Shown here: positions 8,159 to 19,113 of the stretch, in pieces | How the letters are laid out: each line of letters opens with the position of its first letter | Position numbering within the stretch: position 1 is the first letter of the stretch | Source of the DNA: Anaerolineae bacterium UTCFX2 | GTDB lineage: Bacteria > Chloroflexota > Anaerolineae > Anaerolineales > UBA4823 | Assembly (NCBI GenBank): GCA_002050125.1 | Contig: MWTA01000022.1 | Location: 1 to 48,865 of the forward strand | Length of the DNA stretch: 48,865 bases | Direction of reading: 5' to 3' | Notes under the pieces: model-generated | Seen by the model: only the letters and a program-made list of their open reading frames with translations | Told to the model about the DNA's origin: nothing | Database searches by the model: none | Made by a program: the position numbers and the translations under genes

Positions 8159-8818
8159 GTGAACGCTGAAAAATTTTCCCCAAGCCCCAATCCAGACCGT
8201 TTCAGTCAACGGCTGAACGAACTGCGCGCGGCGCTGCAAAATTCAAACCCCGACAGACTGGCAGAGGTCACCGGGTCAGAATGGGTCCCGAACCCTGCCG
8301 GGGGAGAAGTCCAGCTTTTATATTGGGGTCAACCCGTGCGAGTCACCGCCAAAGATTGGCTGGTTTATAAAGGCGACTCGGTTGAGCCCGCCTCGGATTA
8401 CGAGCAAACGATGCTGCTGTATTACTTTACGATCGCGGACGGCGCGCCGGAGCAAAACCGCTGGATTTCATTCTCGGACTTACCGGACGGCAGGTTCTAC
8501 ACACAGGCGTTTCAGGGTTACACCGGACGCGAGTTGTGGGTTGCCTTCAAGGACGATGTTGCCGCGTTCGAAAACGCGTGCCAATCTCTGGGCGGCGCTC
8601 GTCAAGACCTCGGCGACGCAGCCTACCGATTTCAGGTTTTGCCGCATTTCCCCATTCTGGTCGTTTACTGGTCTGGCGATGAAGATTTCTCCGGATCCGC
8701 TCAGGTGCTTTTCGACGCCTCAGCCAGCCACTATCTCACCACGGACGCATGCGCGGTTCTGGGCAGCACGATCACCCGCAAGCTCATCGCCGCCAAACCT
8801 AAAACCCAGGAGGTCTGA
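8159..8818 (+). CDS. DUF3786 domain-containing protein
   Basis: This 219-residue protein carries the DUF3786 domain, a family of unknown function common in anaerobes. Recognisable parts are the central 'SDYEQTMLLYYFTIADG', 'RWISFSDLPDGRFYTQAFQGY', a 'LGGARQDLGDAAYRFQVLPHFPILVVYW' region and 'LFDASASHYLTTDACAVLG'. No signal peptide or membrane segment is seen. The frame is open from a GTG at 8141, but the GTG at 8159 is better placed behind GGAGAG at 8147-8152 (6-base spacing). The next gene begins 2 bases after the stop, so the two are almost certainly cotranscribed. I propose no biochemical role. Confidence 0.8.
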   Translation: MNAEKFSPSPNPDRFSQRLNELRAALQNSNPDRLAEVTGSEWVPNPAGGEVQLLYWGQPVRVTAKDWLVYKGDSVEPASDYEQTMLLYYFTIADGAPEQNRWISFSDLPDGRFYTQAFQGYTGRELWVAFKDDVAAFENACQSLGGARQDLGDAAYRFQVLPHFPILVVYWSGDEDFSGSAQVLFDASASHYLTTDACAVLGSTITRKLIAAKPKTQEV

Positions 8819-8820
8819 CT

Positions 8821-9219
8821 ATGCCAGGTGTAATTGATTACGAAACGATGAACGTTGATCCGCTCCCCGGGATTTGGTCTCCCGTCCAATGGGATCTTTC
8901 AGAAGATGAGCATCTTGCCGAACTGGAGGCGCAGGCGACCGCCAGCTTGCTCAACGCAGTGGACGTGCCCGAAGCCGTTTTACGGCTGATGCTCAACGAA
9001 ACCAGCATCCAAAGAGCATTCGATCCCCCGCCTGGTTACGACCCGGAAATGCAAGGCGAGTGGGATTCGGATTTGGTCACATTTGAATTCGAACGACCGC
9101 TCGAACTCGAAAAAGTCGTGCGGCAAAACGATGTACTCGTTATTGAATATGATTTCAAAGAACTTGGTCGCTGGGTCTTCGAAATTGAACCTGAAGCGGT
9201 TCATCTCCACCGAATCTAA
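8821..9219 (+). CDS. Hypothetical protein paired with DUF3786 gene
   Basis: I do not recognise this 132-residue protein. It is acidic and soluble-looking, with no signal peptide, transmembrane segment or metal-binding motif. It has a helical middle ('LAELEAQATASLLNAVDVPEAVLRLML') followed by alternating hydrophobic/charged strands ('LVTFEFERPLELEKVV', 'VLVIEYDFKELGRWVFEIEPE') that suggest a small beta-rich domain. An AGGAGG site at 8808-8813, inside the end of the DUF3786 gene, sets the ATG. The 2-base gap suggests a functional link with the upstream protein. It converges on mutS after 60 bases. Confidence 0.7.
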   Translation: MPGVIDYETMNVDPLPGIWSPVQWDLSEDEHLAELEAQATASLLNAVDVPEAVLRLMLNETSIQRAFDPPPGYDPEMQGEWDSDLVTFEFERPLELEKVVRQNDVLVIEYDFKELGRWVFEIEPEAVHLHRI

Positions 9220-9279
9220 AAGCCAATTACTGTAGGCTCTCCCGTGGGATTGCGGGTTCCAATAAACAAGCCAACAAGT

Positions 9280-11874
<2,595 letters not shown>

Positions 11875-12043
11875 TGTGTCACCTGTGTAGTCTGGATTTC
11901 GGGGTATTCTCAGCCCGAACCTGTGGTTATTATAACCAAATCTCGCGCATTGCCATTTTTCCCGACGAAACCGGCAATCCCCGGGAAGATGATCTGCAGT
12001 TCAACCAGGGCTTGTAATATGTAAAGTTTATTCTAGGAAAATA

Positions 12044-12072
12044 TTGTCATTCAGTCCTTATCCGGCTATAAT
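12044..12072 (+). promoter_or_regulatory. Strong sigma-70 promoter for the UgpC-type ATPase gene
   Basis: TTGTCA at 12044-12049 and TATAAT at 12067-12072 are separated by exactly 17 bases (11/12 consensus). An AGGAG site lies at 12103-12107 before the ATG at 12117. The 242-base divergent space (11875-12116) also holds the mutS -10 candidate at 11934-11929 on the other strand. Confidence 0.8.
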
Positions 12073-12116
12073 GTAATCACTATATTCCCCGAAATGGACG
12101 AAAGGAGAAAAACCGA

Positions 12117-13217
12117 ATGGCAAGTGTTACTTTTGACCACATTACGAAGCGGTTCGGTGACGTTATTGCGGTCAACGATCTGAACATTGAGATCGCTGAC
12201 AAAGAATTCCTGGTGCTGGTCGGACCGTCCGGCTGCGGCAAAACCACTGCGCTGCGCTGTCTGGCTGGGCTGGAAGACGTCAGTGAAGGTCGCATCCTGA
12301 TCGCCGATCAGGTCGTCAACGATATCGCGCCAAAGGACCGTGATATCGCCATGGTGTTCCAATCCTATGCTCTGTACCCCCATATGTCGGTCTTCGACAA
12401 CATGGCTTTCGGTTTGAAGCTGCGCAAGACTCCCAAGGCTGAGATCAAGCGCCGCGTGGAAGAAGCTGCCGGAATCCTGGGCATCGAACACTTGCTGGAT
12501 CGCAAACCGCGCCAGCTTTCGGGTGGACAGCGCCAGCGCGTTGCGGTGGGGCGGGCGATCGTGCGCGAGCCCAAGGTTTTTCTCTTCGATGAGCCGCTTT
12601 CGAACCTGGACGCCAAACTGCGCGTCGAAACCCGCGCCAACATCTCGAAGCTGCACCAGCAGCTCGAAACCACGTTCATTTATGTGACCCACGACCAGGT
12701 CGAAGCGATGACCATGGCTACCCGCATTGCAGTGATCAACAAAGGTCTGCTCCAGCAGATCGATACGCCGCAGGTGCTCTACGACCGCCCCGACAACCTG
12801 TTTGTAGCCGGGTTTATCGGTTCGCCGGCAATGAATTTCTTCCCCGCGCACATACGCAAAGATGGCGAAAACTTGTTCATCGATGGCGGCACGTTCAAAG
12901 TCAAAGTCCCTGAAACTCGCAAGGGCGCCTATATCAGTCACGTGGATAAGCCGGTTATTTTTGGCATCCGACCGGAGAACATCCACAACCCCGAATACGC
13001 GCCGCCCAACATCGACGCCCAACCGGTTGAATGCATCGTCGATGTTACCGAACTGATGGGCAATGAGATCTTTGTCTATTTGAAGACCGGCGACAACCTC
13101 TTCGTCGCCCGCGTCGACCCGCGCTCACGCTACCACGTGGATGATAAAGTGCAGGTGTCGTTCAATATGAACAACATGCACGTGTTCGACCGCGAGAGCG
13201 AGATCGCCATCCGCTGA
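12117..13217 (+). CDS. ABC transporter ATP-binding protein, UgpC/MsmK/MalK type
   Basis: This 366-residue ATPase energises sugar-type ABC importers (CUT1 class). It has Walker A GPSGCGKT at 36-43, 'VFQSYALYPHMSVFDNMAFGLK' around the Q-loop, signature 'LSGGQRQR' near 134-141, Walker B 'VFLFDEPLSNLD', 'YVTHDQVEAMTMA' with the switch histidine, and a C-terminal TOBE domain (about 235-366) typical of MalK/UgpC. No permease or binding-protein gene is nearby, so it may serve several importers as a shared ATPase, as MsmK does in streptococci; that is inference. Its own strong promoter and terminator make it a single-gene unit. Confidence 0.93.
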   Translation: MASVTFDHITKRFGDVIAVNDLNIEIADKEFLVLVGPSGCGKTTALRCLAGLEDVSEGRILIADQVVNDIAPKDRDIAMVFQSYALYPHMSVFDNMAFGLKLRKTPKAEIKRRVEEAAGILGIEHLLDRKPRQLSGGQRQRVAVGRAIVREPKVFLFDEPLSNLDAKLRVETRANISKLHQQLETTFIYVTHDQVEAMTMATRIAVINKGLLQQIDTPQVLYDRPDNLFVAGFIGSPAMNFFPAHIRKDGENLFIDGGTFKVKVPETRKGAYISHVDKPVIFGIRPENIHNPEYAPPNIDAQPVECIVDVTELMGNEIFVYLKTGDNLFVARVDPRSRYHVDDKVQVSFNMNNMHVFDRESEIAIR

Positions 13218-13241
13218 CGACCCAGCGCCGCAAGAGAATGG

Positions 13242-13289
13242 ATCGGGTGTTTCAACCTGGAATTCGGTTTGGAACACCCGATTTCTATT
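13242..13289 (+). terminator. Rho-independent terminator after the ABC ATPase gene
   Basis: ATCGGGTGTT (13242-13251) pairs perfectly with AACACCCGAT (13273-13282), and more pairing inside is possible (TCAACC with GGTTTGGA). A TTCTATT tract follows. The stem sits between the ATPase stop (13217) and the mutase ATG (13299), which argues against the upstream TTG at 13269 as a start. Confidence 0.7.
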
Positions 13290-13298
13290 GACCCAGCC

Positions 13299-14027
13299 AT
13301 GCCGGACGAACCCACCTACCATTTCGTTTTGCTGCGCCACGGTCAAAGCCAGTGGAATCAGGAGAATCGGTTCACCGGCTGGACCGATATCGCATTGACC
13401 GCCCAAGGGCGTCAGGAGACCCGCCAGGCAGCCCAGGCGCTAAAAGCGGCGGGCATCTCATTCGATTATGCCTGCACGTCCATTCTAAGGCGTGCGGTTG
13501 AATCCCTGGCGATTCTGGTTGACGAAATGCACCTCCAGTCGCTGCCGATCGAACGCACCTGGCGGCTCAACGAGCGCCATTACGGAGGTTTGCAAGGGCT
13601 CAATAAAACCGAAACAGCCAATCGTCTGGGGTGGGCTTTGGTGAGATATTGGCGGCGCAGCTACGCAGGTCGCCCGCCAGCCCTTGAATTTGACGACCAC
13701 CGCCATCCGCGCTTCGACCCATTATATGCCGCGGTTCCACGCGCTTCGCTTCCGGCAACCGAGTCGCTCAAGGACACCGAACTGCGCGTGGCGCGCTATT
13801 GGAACACGACAATTCGTCCGCTGCTCCAGGGCGGTCTGAGGGTATTGATCCTGGCGCACGGCAACAGCTTGCGCGCCCTGGTGCGCTACCTGGAGCAAAT
13901 CCCGCCGGCGCAGGCGCCCGAGTTGGACGTTCCCACCGCCATCCCGTTGATCTATCGCGCAAACGCCGATTTCACCCGCTATCAGCGCGTGGCTCTGGAC
14001 AGGCTTGGCAGCGATCCGCACACATAA
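13299..14027 (+). CDS. gpmA: 2,3-bisphosphoglycerate-dependent phosphoglycerate mutase
   Basis: The enzyme interconverts 3- and 2-phosphoglycerate in glycolysis and gluconeogenesis through a phosphohistidine. The product (about 242 residues from the ATG at 13299) has the histidine-phosphatase start 'FVLLRHGQSQWN', 'NRFTGWTDIALTAQG', 'TSILRRAVESL', 'RLNERHYGGLQGLNK' and 'LILAHGNSLRALVRYLE', all specific to dPGM. The frame extends to TTG 13269, but that codon lies inside the upstream terminator hairpin. The 3' end overlaps the convergent DUF1461 gene by 46 bases. Confidence 0.93.
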   Translation: MPDEPTYHFVLLRHGQSQWNQENRFTGWTDIALTAQGRQETRQAAQALKAAGISFDYACTSILRRAVESLAILVDEMHLQSLPIERTWRLNERHYGGLQGLNKTETANRLGWALVRYWRRSYAGRPPALEFDDHRHPRFDPLYAAVPRASLPATESLKDTELRVARYWNTTIRPLLQGGLRVLILAHGNSLRALVRYLEQIPPAQAPELDVPTAIPLIYRANADFTRYQRVALDRLGSDPHT

Positions 14028-14680
14028 GCGATCAACAAGCCCAGCCCGGCAGTGATGGCGCCGACATAAATAAAGATATCGCGCCAGAACCTTTCAGGAA
14101 ACAACCGGATCAGGGTGTCACTCCATAAGAACATCCAGGTGCCCGGCTCGAAGAACACGTTGTGAAAAGCGACGAAAAAGACCCCGAAGCTTAGCAAAAC
14201 GATGACGATCACCACGAGAATCAGCAACGCTGATACCAGACCGCCGCGCCCCAATCCTGCACGGTACGCCTGCCACCAACCACCCTGCCATGCCCAAACC
14301 CCGAGCAGCGCCAGCAAAACCAGCGAAGCCAACCAGACCTTCTGCGCGTTGGCAAGCGCGATTTTCACATCCACCATGTGCCGCAGCTCGCGCTCGTTGT
14401 AAACCGGACTGCCATCCTCGAAGCGCAAATCCCCCAAGAATTCGATCCCCTGATCGTTGTGCAAATATTCCAGGGCAATATTCGACCAATACAAACGTTC
14501 TTCCTTTGTAAACCCATAGCTATCGGGCGGGAAACCGGGAGTGCTGTACTCGAAAGTCAGAAATACTGGAAACAATAACAACCGCACCGCAGTGAGCACC
14601 AGCGCGATCGGCACGAGCAGCGTGATCAACCAGCCAAGATATCGGAATACCTGCTTTTGCGATTGCAGTTGTTCGCTCAT
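13982..14680 (-). CDS. TIGR01906/DUF1461 family integral membrane protein
   Basis: This 232-residue protein fits the TIGR01906/DUF1461 family of conserved membrane proteins of unknown function. A first transmembrane helix at about 14-40 precedes an extracytoplasmic segment with 'YSTPGFPPDSYGFTKEERLYWS' and 'LGDLRFEDGSPVYNERELRHMVDVK'. Three more helices follow (about 112-130, 145-172, 200-222). The start overlaps the stop of the upstream membrane-fusion gene by 4 bases (ATGA), so the two are translationally coupled. The last 46 bases overlap the phosphoglycerate mutase gene on the other strand. Confidence 0.8.
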   Translation of the reverse strand: MSEQLQSQKQVFRYLGWLITLLVPIALVLTAVRLLLFPVFLTFEYSTPGFPPDSYGFTKEERLYWSNIALEYLHNDQGIEFLGDLRFEDGSPVYNERELRHMVDVKIALANAQKVWLASLVLLALLGVWAWQGGWWQAYRAGLGRGGLVSALLILVVIVIVLLSFGVFFVAFHNVFFEPGTWMFLWSDTLIRLFPERFWRDIFIYVGAITAGLGLLIAYVCGSLPSLSRATR

Positions 14681-16245
14681 TGACCGGACCCTTTCGTTAA
14701 CTCATCGATACCGCCATGTAGTACATAGTTTAGCACCATTGAATTGGTGATCCATTCAATTGGCGCACGATCATCGGTATAGATCACCTGGCTTTGCGGG
14801 GTTGGCTGCAAATTGGCGACAACCCGCTCCAAAGCGCGCAGCAAAAGCGGGTGCACATCCTGCCGCGAATAGAGATCCAGCAGATTTTGATAGAAATCTT
14901 CGATGCGGGTTGGACGCACCGTGGCGTAGATCATCGAGTTGAACGAATCCGGCACATCCATGACATACACGCTCGGGAACACCTGCTGAATGGTGCCCGC
15001 CAGCCCATCGATTAGGCGGCGGTCATCCGGCGAACGACCAACGTTCACTGCCAGAACGCCATCATCTGAAAGATGCGCGCGCACCAATTCGAAGAATTCC
15101 ACCGTCGTGAGATGCCACGGGATGTAAGGCGGACGATACGCGTCCACACCGATCACCGTGTACTGGCGCTTACTGTGCTCCAAACCCACCCGTCCGTCCT
15201 GAGCAATCGCATTAAGATTAGGCATCTCCATGCCGAAGTATTCGCGCCCGACCTCAATGATCTGCGGATCGATCTCAAATCCATCGATTGGGATCAGACC
15301 ATACACCTCGCTGGTCTGGCGGGCTACCGTGCCAGCTGCCAGCCCGATGATCGCCATGCTTTTCATGCGGGACGGGTCGAACGGCGCGGGGTTGAAAAAC
15401 GGCGCCGCCAAGAACTGCTCCCAGGGACCGTGATAATCCAGCTCCGTCGGATGCCACATCGAGTGCACGCCCTGACCCTCATTGAGCCGCAGTAAACGAA
15501 AGCCGTCCTGTTCAAGCACTTCGATGTAGTTGTAAGCCGATTCGCCCTCGTAAATCTGACCCGGTGTGTCCTTGATCGGGCGCTGGGTGAGCAGCCCACC
15601 CAGGACAAGCAGCAGGATGAACATCCATGCCAGGCGCAGCGCCGCGCCCCACCCAAGATGCATCCACGCGCCGATCAGCGCGACCAGCAACAGCAGCTCG
15701 CTGAAGATGATGAAAGTCCACGTCGTTCCTACCAGGGGGATAAAAACCAGCACCGGCAGAAAAGTGCCGATAAACGAACCCAGGGTGGAGATGGCATAGA
15801 TGCGCCCCGAAACCCGACCGGCTTCGTTCGGATCGCGGATTGCCAGCCGGATTGCGAACGGTGAAATCATTCCAAGCAACGTGACCGGGATGCTGAACAG
15901 GATCAAGACCGCCGTAAACGAACCAAACAGCACGCCAATCTGAAGCTGGTCGAACGCGCCCGCCGCAAATCTCAGCACCGGGCGGGCGACTAGCGGCGCC
16001 AAGCCAGCCAGAAACGCGCCCCAGGCAAGGATGTGGTACATAGTGGCGGGGCGCGGGTCGCGGTCTGCCCAGGCGCCACCCGCAAAATAACCGACCGTCA
16101 GATAGATCAGGATCAGCCCAATGATGCTCGCCCACACCAGGTTGCTGGTGCCAAAAACCGAACCCAGAAGGCGTGAAGCCGAAAATTCCAGCGCCAGGGT
16201 GGACATCCCGGCAAAGAAAACTGTCAGATACAGGTAACGCTTCAT
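14677..16245 (-). CDS. Membrane protein fused to a spermidine-synthase-fold domain
   Basis: The product (about 522 residues from the ATG at 16245) has about seven to eight transmembrane helices in residues 1-225 ('YLYLTVFFAGMSTLALEFSASRLL' is typical of fused MFS/spermidine synthase proteins). A cytosolic Rossmann domain follows (about 290-500) with 'IDGFEIDPQIIEVGREYF' and 'LVRAHLSDDGVLAVNVG'. The aminopropyltransferase motifs are degraded: the glycine loop reads 'IIGLAAGTVARQ' and the catalytic VDSxDP segment reads 'IGVDAYRPPYIP'. True spermidine synthase activity is therefore doubtful. No Shine-Dalgarno site precedes the ATG, and a TACAAT hexamer (16262-16257) sits just upstream, so the mRNA may be nearly leaderless. 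The frame extends to 16302 but without support. Confidence 0.82.
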   Translation of the reverse strand: MKRYLYLTVFFAGMSTLALEFSASRLLGSVFGTSNLVWASIIGLILIYLTVGYFAGGAWADRDPRPATMYHILAWGAFLAGLAPLVARPVLRFAAGAFDQLQIGVLFGSFTAVLILFSIPVTLLGMISPFAIRLAIRDPNEAGRVSGRIYAISTLGSFIGTFLPVLVFIPLVGTTWTFIIFSELLLLVALIGAWMHLGWGAALRLAWMFILLLVLGGLLTQRPIKDTPGQIYEGESAYNYIEVLEQDGFRLLRLNEGQGVHSMWHPTELDYHGPWEQFLAAPFFNPAPFDPSRMKSMAIIGLAAGTVARQTSEVYGLIPIDGFEIDPQIIEVGREYFGMEMPNLNAIAQDGRVGLEHSKRQYTVIGVDAYRPPYIPWHLTTVEFFELVRAHLSDDGVLAVNVGRSPDDRRLIDGLAGTIQQVFPSVYVMDVPDSFNSMIYATVRPTRIEDFYQNLLDLYSRQDVHPLLLRALERVVANLQPTPQSQVIYTDDRAPIEWITNSMVLNYVLHGGIDELTKGSGQ

Positions 16246-16301
16246 TAGCGTGGGGTATTGTATACCAGATTCAGAGATAATAAAAGACAGCAAACCGGGC
16301 A

Positions 16302-16330
16302 TGCTTGGGGTTTTGCATCGTTGGTATAAT
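16302..16330 (+). promoter_or_regulatory. Putative promoter of the alaS-glycosyltransferase operon
   Basis: TATAAT at 16325-16330 is a perfect -10. The hexamer 17 bases upstream, TGCTTG (16302-16307), is a poor -35. The leader to the alaS ATG at 16372 would be about 35 bases, with GGAG at 16363-16366. Because the downstream genes abut alaS, this may drive the whole 10.6-kb cassette. Confidence 0.4.
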
Positions 16331-16371
16331 TATCAGGTTCGACCCAGAAATCAACCGTATTTGGAGCAAGT

Positions 16372-19113
16372 ATGACCTCAGAAATGCTGACCGGCGCCAA
16401 AATCCGCCAGGATTTTATCGACTTCTTCACCGAACGCGGCCACACGTTCGTCCCTTCTTCCTCGCTTGTCCCTGGAGGCGACCACACGCTGCTTTTCACC
16501 AACGCCGGGATGGTGCAATTCAAAGATGTGTTTCTTGGCACGGATAAACGTCCCTATGTGCGCGCGGTCAATTCGCAGAAATGCATGCGCGTCGCCGGCA
16601 AGCACAACGATCTGGAAGACGTCGGGCAAGACGACGTCCACCACACTTTTTTCGAAATGCTCGGCAACTGGTCGTTCGGCGATTATTACAAAAAAGAAGC
16701 CATTGCCTGGGCTTGGCAGCTTTTGACCGAAGTCTGGGGGCTGCCAAAAGACAAGCTCTGGACAACCTGTTTCAAGGACGATCATGGCGACATCCCAACC
16801 GATGACGAAGCCTCTTCAGAGTGGTTGAAACAACCCGGCATCCATCCGGAACACGTGCTCTTCTTCGGGCGCAAGGATAATTTCTGGGAAATGGCTGAGA
16901 CCGGACCCTGCGGTCCGTGCAGCGAAATCCATCTCGATCTGGGGATCGAACACTGCGACAAACAAGGGACGCCGGGGCACGTCTGCGGGGTCAATGGCGA
17001 CTGCGCGCGTTTTCTGGAGTTGTGGAACCTGGTGTTCATTCAATATAACCGCTTGAGCCCCACCAGCCTGGAGCCCTTGCCGACCACCCATGTGGACACA
17101 GGTATGGGGTTGGACCGCATCGTCTCGGTGCTGCAAGGCGTCTACTCGAATTACAAGACCGATCTGCTGCTGCCGCTGATGCGCGCCGCCCAGCAGATGA
17201 CCGGCGACAGCGACGCCCAAATGGAAACCAACCTGACCCCTTACCGGGTCATCGCCGATCATGCGCGGGCTGCGACGTTCCTGATCGCCGACGGCGTAGT
17301 GCCGGGGAACATCGGGCGCAACTACGTGTGCCGCATGATCATCCGGCGCGCGGCGCGCTTCGGTTCGAAGCTGGGTCTCAACCGCCCCTTCCTCGCCCCA
17401 GTCGCTGAAAAGGTCATCGAGATTTATGGCGATTTTTATCCTGAACTCAAACGCAACCGGGCGACCATCCTGAACAACCTGACCGCGGAAGAAGAGCGCT
17501 TTCAGCGCACCGTGGAAAGCGGCATTGCCAAGCTGGAATCGCTGTTCAACCAGCTTGAGGCTGAAAACAAGCGCGTTTTGCCGGGCGAGCAGGCGTTCGA
17601 TCTCTACGCCACTTACGGCTTGCCGCTTGAGATCACGCGCGACATTGCCCGCGAGCGCAGCCTGGATGTCAACGAAGCCGAGTTCAGCCAGGCGCTGGAA
17701 AAACACCGCCTCGCCTCGGGCGCGGGCGAAGCGTTTGGTCCCATGGGCGGCGAAGACGTGGATGTTTACCGCGACTTGATGAAGCAACTTATCGCGTCGG
17801 GCAAACTGCCGCCCGAGGGCGTGCAATACAACCCCTACGAACTGCTGGAAGTCGAAGCGCCGCTGCTGGCGCTCGTCGAGGCAGACCGATCCGTGCCAAG
17901 CGCGGAACCAGGCGCACAGGTGGAGGTGTTGCTGCCCGAGACGGGATTTTATGTCGAAGCGGGCGGACAGGTATCCGACACCGGCGTCATCGTCAACGCC
18001 GCTGGCGCCCCATGGGAGATCCAGGTGACCGGGATGCGCAAACCTGCCGCAGGCGTGATCGTTCACGTGGGCAAGGTGGTCTCCGGACAGCCTAAAGTCG
18101 GCGACATGGCGATCGCAACGGTCGATCGGCAGCGCCGCCGCGACATAATGCGCAACCACACCGCCACACACCTGCTCCATACTGAAATAAGGGCGGTTCT
18201 GGGCGATCATGCCCGTCAGGCAGGCTCGCTGGTCGCGCCAGATCACCTGCGTTTCGACTTTACTCATCCCCAGGCGCTCACGTTGGATCAAATCGAGCAG
18301 ATCGAGGCGGACGTCAACCGCGACATACTCGGCGATTATCCGCTGAACACTCAGGTTAAACCGCTTCAGCAAGCGATCAGCGAAGGCGCAACCGCGCTTT
18401 TTGGCGAGAAATATGGCGAAATCGTCCGGAACATCACCATCGGTCAGCCCGAAGTTTTTTCAAACGAGCTTTGCGGGGGGACACATGTGCAAGAGACGGG
18501 CGACATCGGGATTTTCCTCATCACCAGCGAGAGCAGCGCGGCGGCTGGCGTTCGCCGCATCGAAGCGGTGACAGGGCGGGCTGCCTACGACCTTGTGCGC
18601 GATCGATTTCGAGTGTTAAAAACCGCGGCGAGTTTATTGGACGTTTCGCCAGAGGAAGCGTCTGTGCGCGTGAGACAGATTCTCGATGCAGCCAGTGACC
18701 TGCAAAAGGAATTAACCGAGTTGCGTCGGCGCCAGGCTTTATTGACGTTCGAAGGGCTGCTGAATAAAACCGAGGACGTGAACGGCGTTCCGCTATTAGT
18801 ATTAAATCTGCCGAACCTCGACGTGGATACCCTGCGCGTTTTGACCGATCGTTTTCGCCAGCGCTACTCGACCGGTGTGGTGGTGCTTGGTTCTACCGGG
18901 CAGGATGACCGTCCGATCGTCGTCGCGGCGTTGACCGATAATCTGCTGCCGCGCGGTCTCAACGCGGTTGATCTGGTGAGGTTTGTGAGCGGTTTCCTGG
19001 GCGGAGGCGGCGGCGGCAAGCCAAACCTGGCTCAGGCAGGCGGTAAAGAAGCCGCTCATTTACCGGAAGCGCTGCAAAAAGTAAAGAACTGGGTGGAGCA
19101 AAAGACCTCCTGA
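16372..19113 (+). CDS. alaS: Alanyl-tRNA synthetase
   Basis: AlaRS charges tRNA-Ala and edits mischarged serine or glycine. The 913-residue protein (E. coli 876) has the class II catalytic core ('FIDFFTERGHTFVPSSSLVP', 'FTNAGMVQFKDVFLG', 'HHTFFEMLGNWSFGDYYK'), the tRNA-recognition middle, the editing domain with zinc-binding NHTATHLLH at 595-603 and ELCGGTH at 699-705, and the C-terminal oligomerisation domain ending in a 'GGGGGGKPNLAQAGG' loop. A GGAG site precedes the ATG. The stop overlaps the next start by one base (TGATG), placing a glycosylation cassette directly behind a housekeeping gene. Confidence 0.97.
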   Translation: MTSEMLTGAKIRQDFIDFFTERGHTFVPSSSLVPGGDHTLLFTNAGMVQFKDVFLGTDKRPYVRAVNSQKCMRVAGKHNDLEDVGQDDVHHTFFEMLGNWSFGDYYKKEAIAWAWQLLTEVWGLPKDKLWTTCFKDDHGDIPTDDEASSEWLKQPGIHPEHVLFFGRKDNFWEMAETGPCGPCSEIHLDLGIEHCDKQGTPGHVCGVNGDCARFLELWNLVFIQYNRLSPTSLEPLPTTHVDTGMGLDRIVSVLQGVYSNYKTDLLLPLMRAAQQMTGDSDAQMETNLTPYRVIADHARAATFLIADGVVPGNIGRNYVCRMIIRRAARFGSKLGLNRPFLAPVAEKVIEIYGDFYPELKRNRATILNNLTAEEERFQRTVESGIAKLESLFNQLEAENKRVLPGEQAFDLYATYGLPLEITRDIARERSLDVNEAEFSQALEKHRLASGAGEAFGPMGGEDVDVYRDLMKQLIASGKLPPEGVQYNPYELLEVEAPLLALVEADRSVPSAEPGAQVEVLLPETGFYVEAGGQVSDTGVIVNAAGAPWEIQVTGMRKPAAGVIVHVGKVVSGQPKVGDMAIATVDRQRRRDIMRNHTATHLLHTEIRAVLGDHARQAGSLVAPDHLRFDFTHPQALTLDQIEQIEADVNRDILGDYPLNTQVKPLQQAISEGATALFGEKYGEIVRNITIGQPEVFSNELCGGTHVQETGDIGIFLITSESSAAAGVRRIEAVTGRAAYDLVRDRFRVLKTAASLLDVSPEEASVRVRQILDAASDLQKELTELRRRQALLTFEGLLNKTEDVNGVPLLVLNLPNLDVDTLRVLTDRFRQRYSTGVVVLGSTGQDDRPIVVAALTDNLLPRGLNAVDLVRFVSGFLGGGGGGKPNLAQAGGKEAAHLPEALQKVKNWVEQKTS

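Noticed and set aside
12066-13022. 318-codon reverse frame over the UgpC-type ATPase gene
   Set aside because: It lies antisense to an intact ATPase and even covers its promoter; no domain is recognisable.
13269-13298. Upstream TTG start for phosphoglycerate mutase
   Set aside because: The codon lies inside the terminator hairpin of the preceding gene and the extra residues are not part of the family.
16816-18372. 518-codon reverse-strand open frame inside alaS
   Set aside because: It is the antisense shadow of a fully conserved AlaRS gene; its translation has no recognisable domain and arises from the GC-biased codons of alaS.
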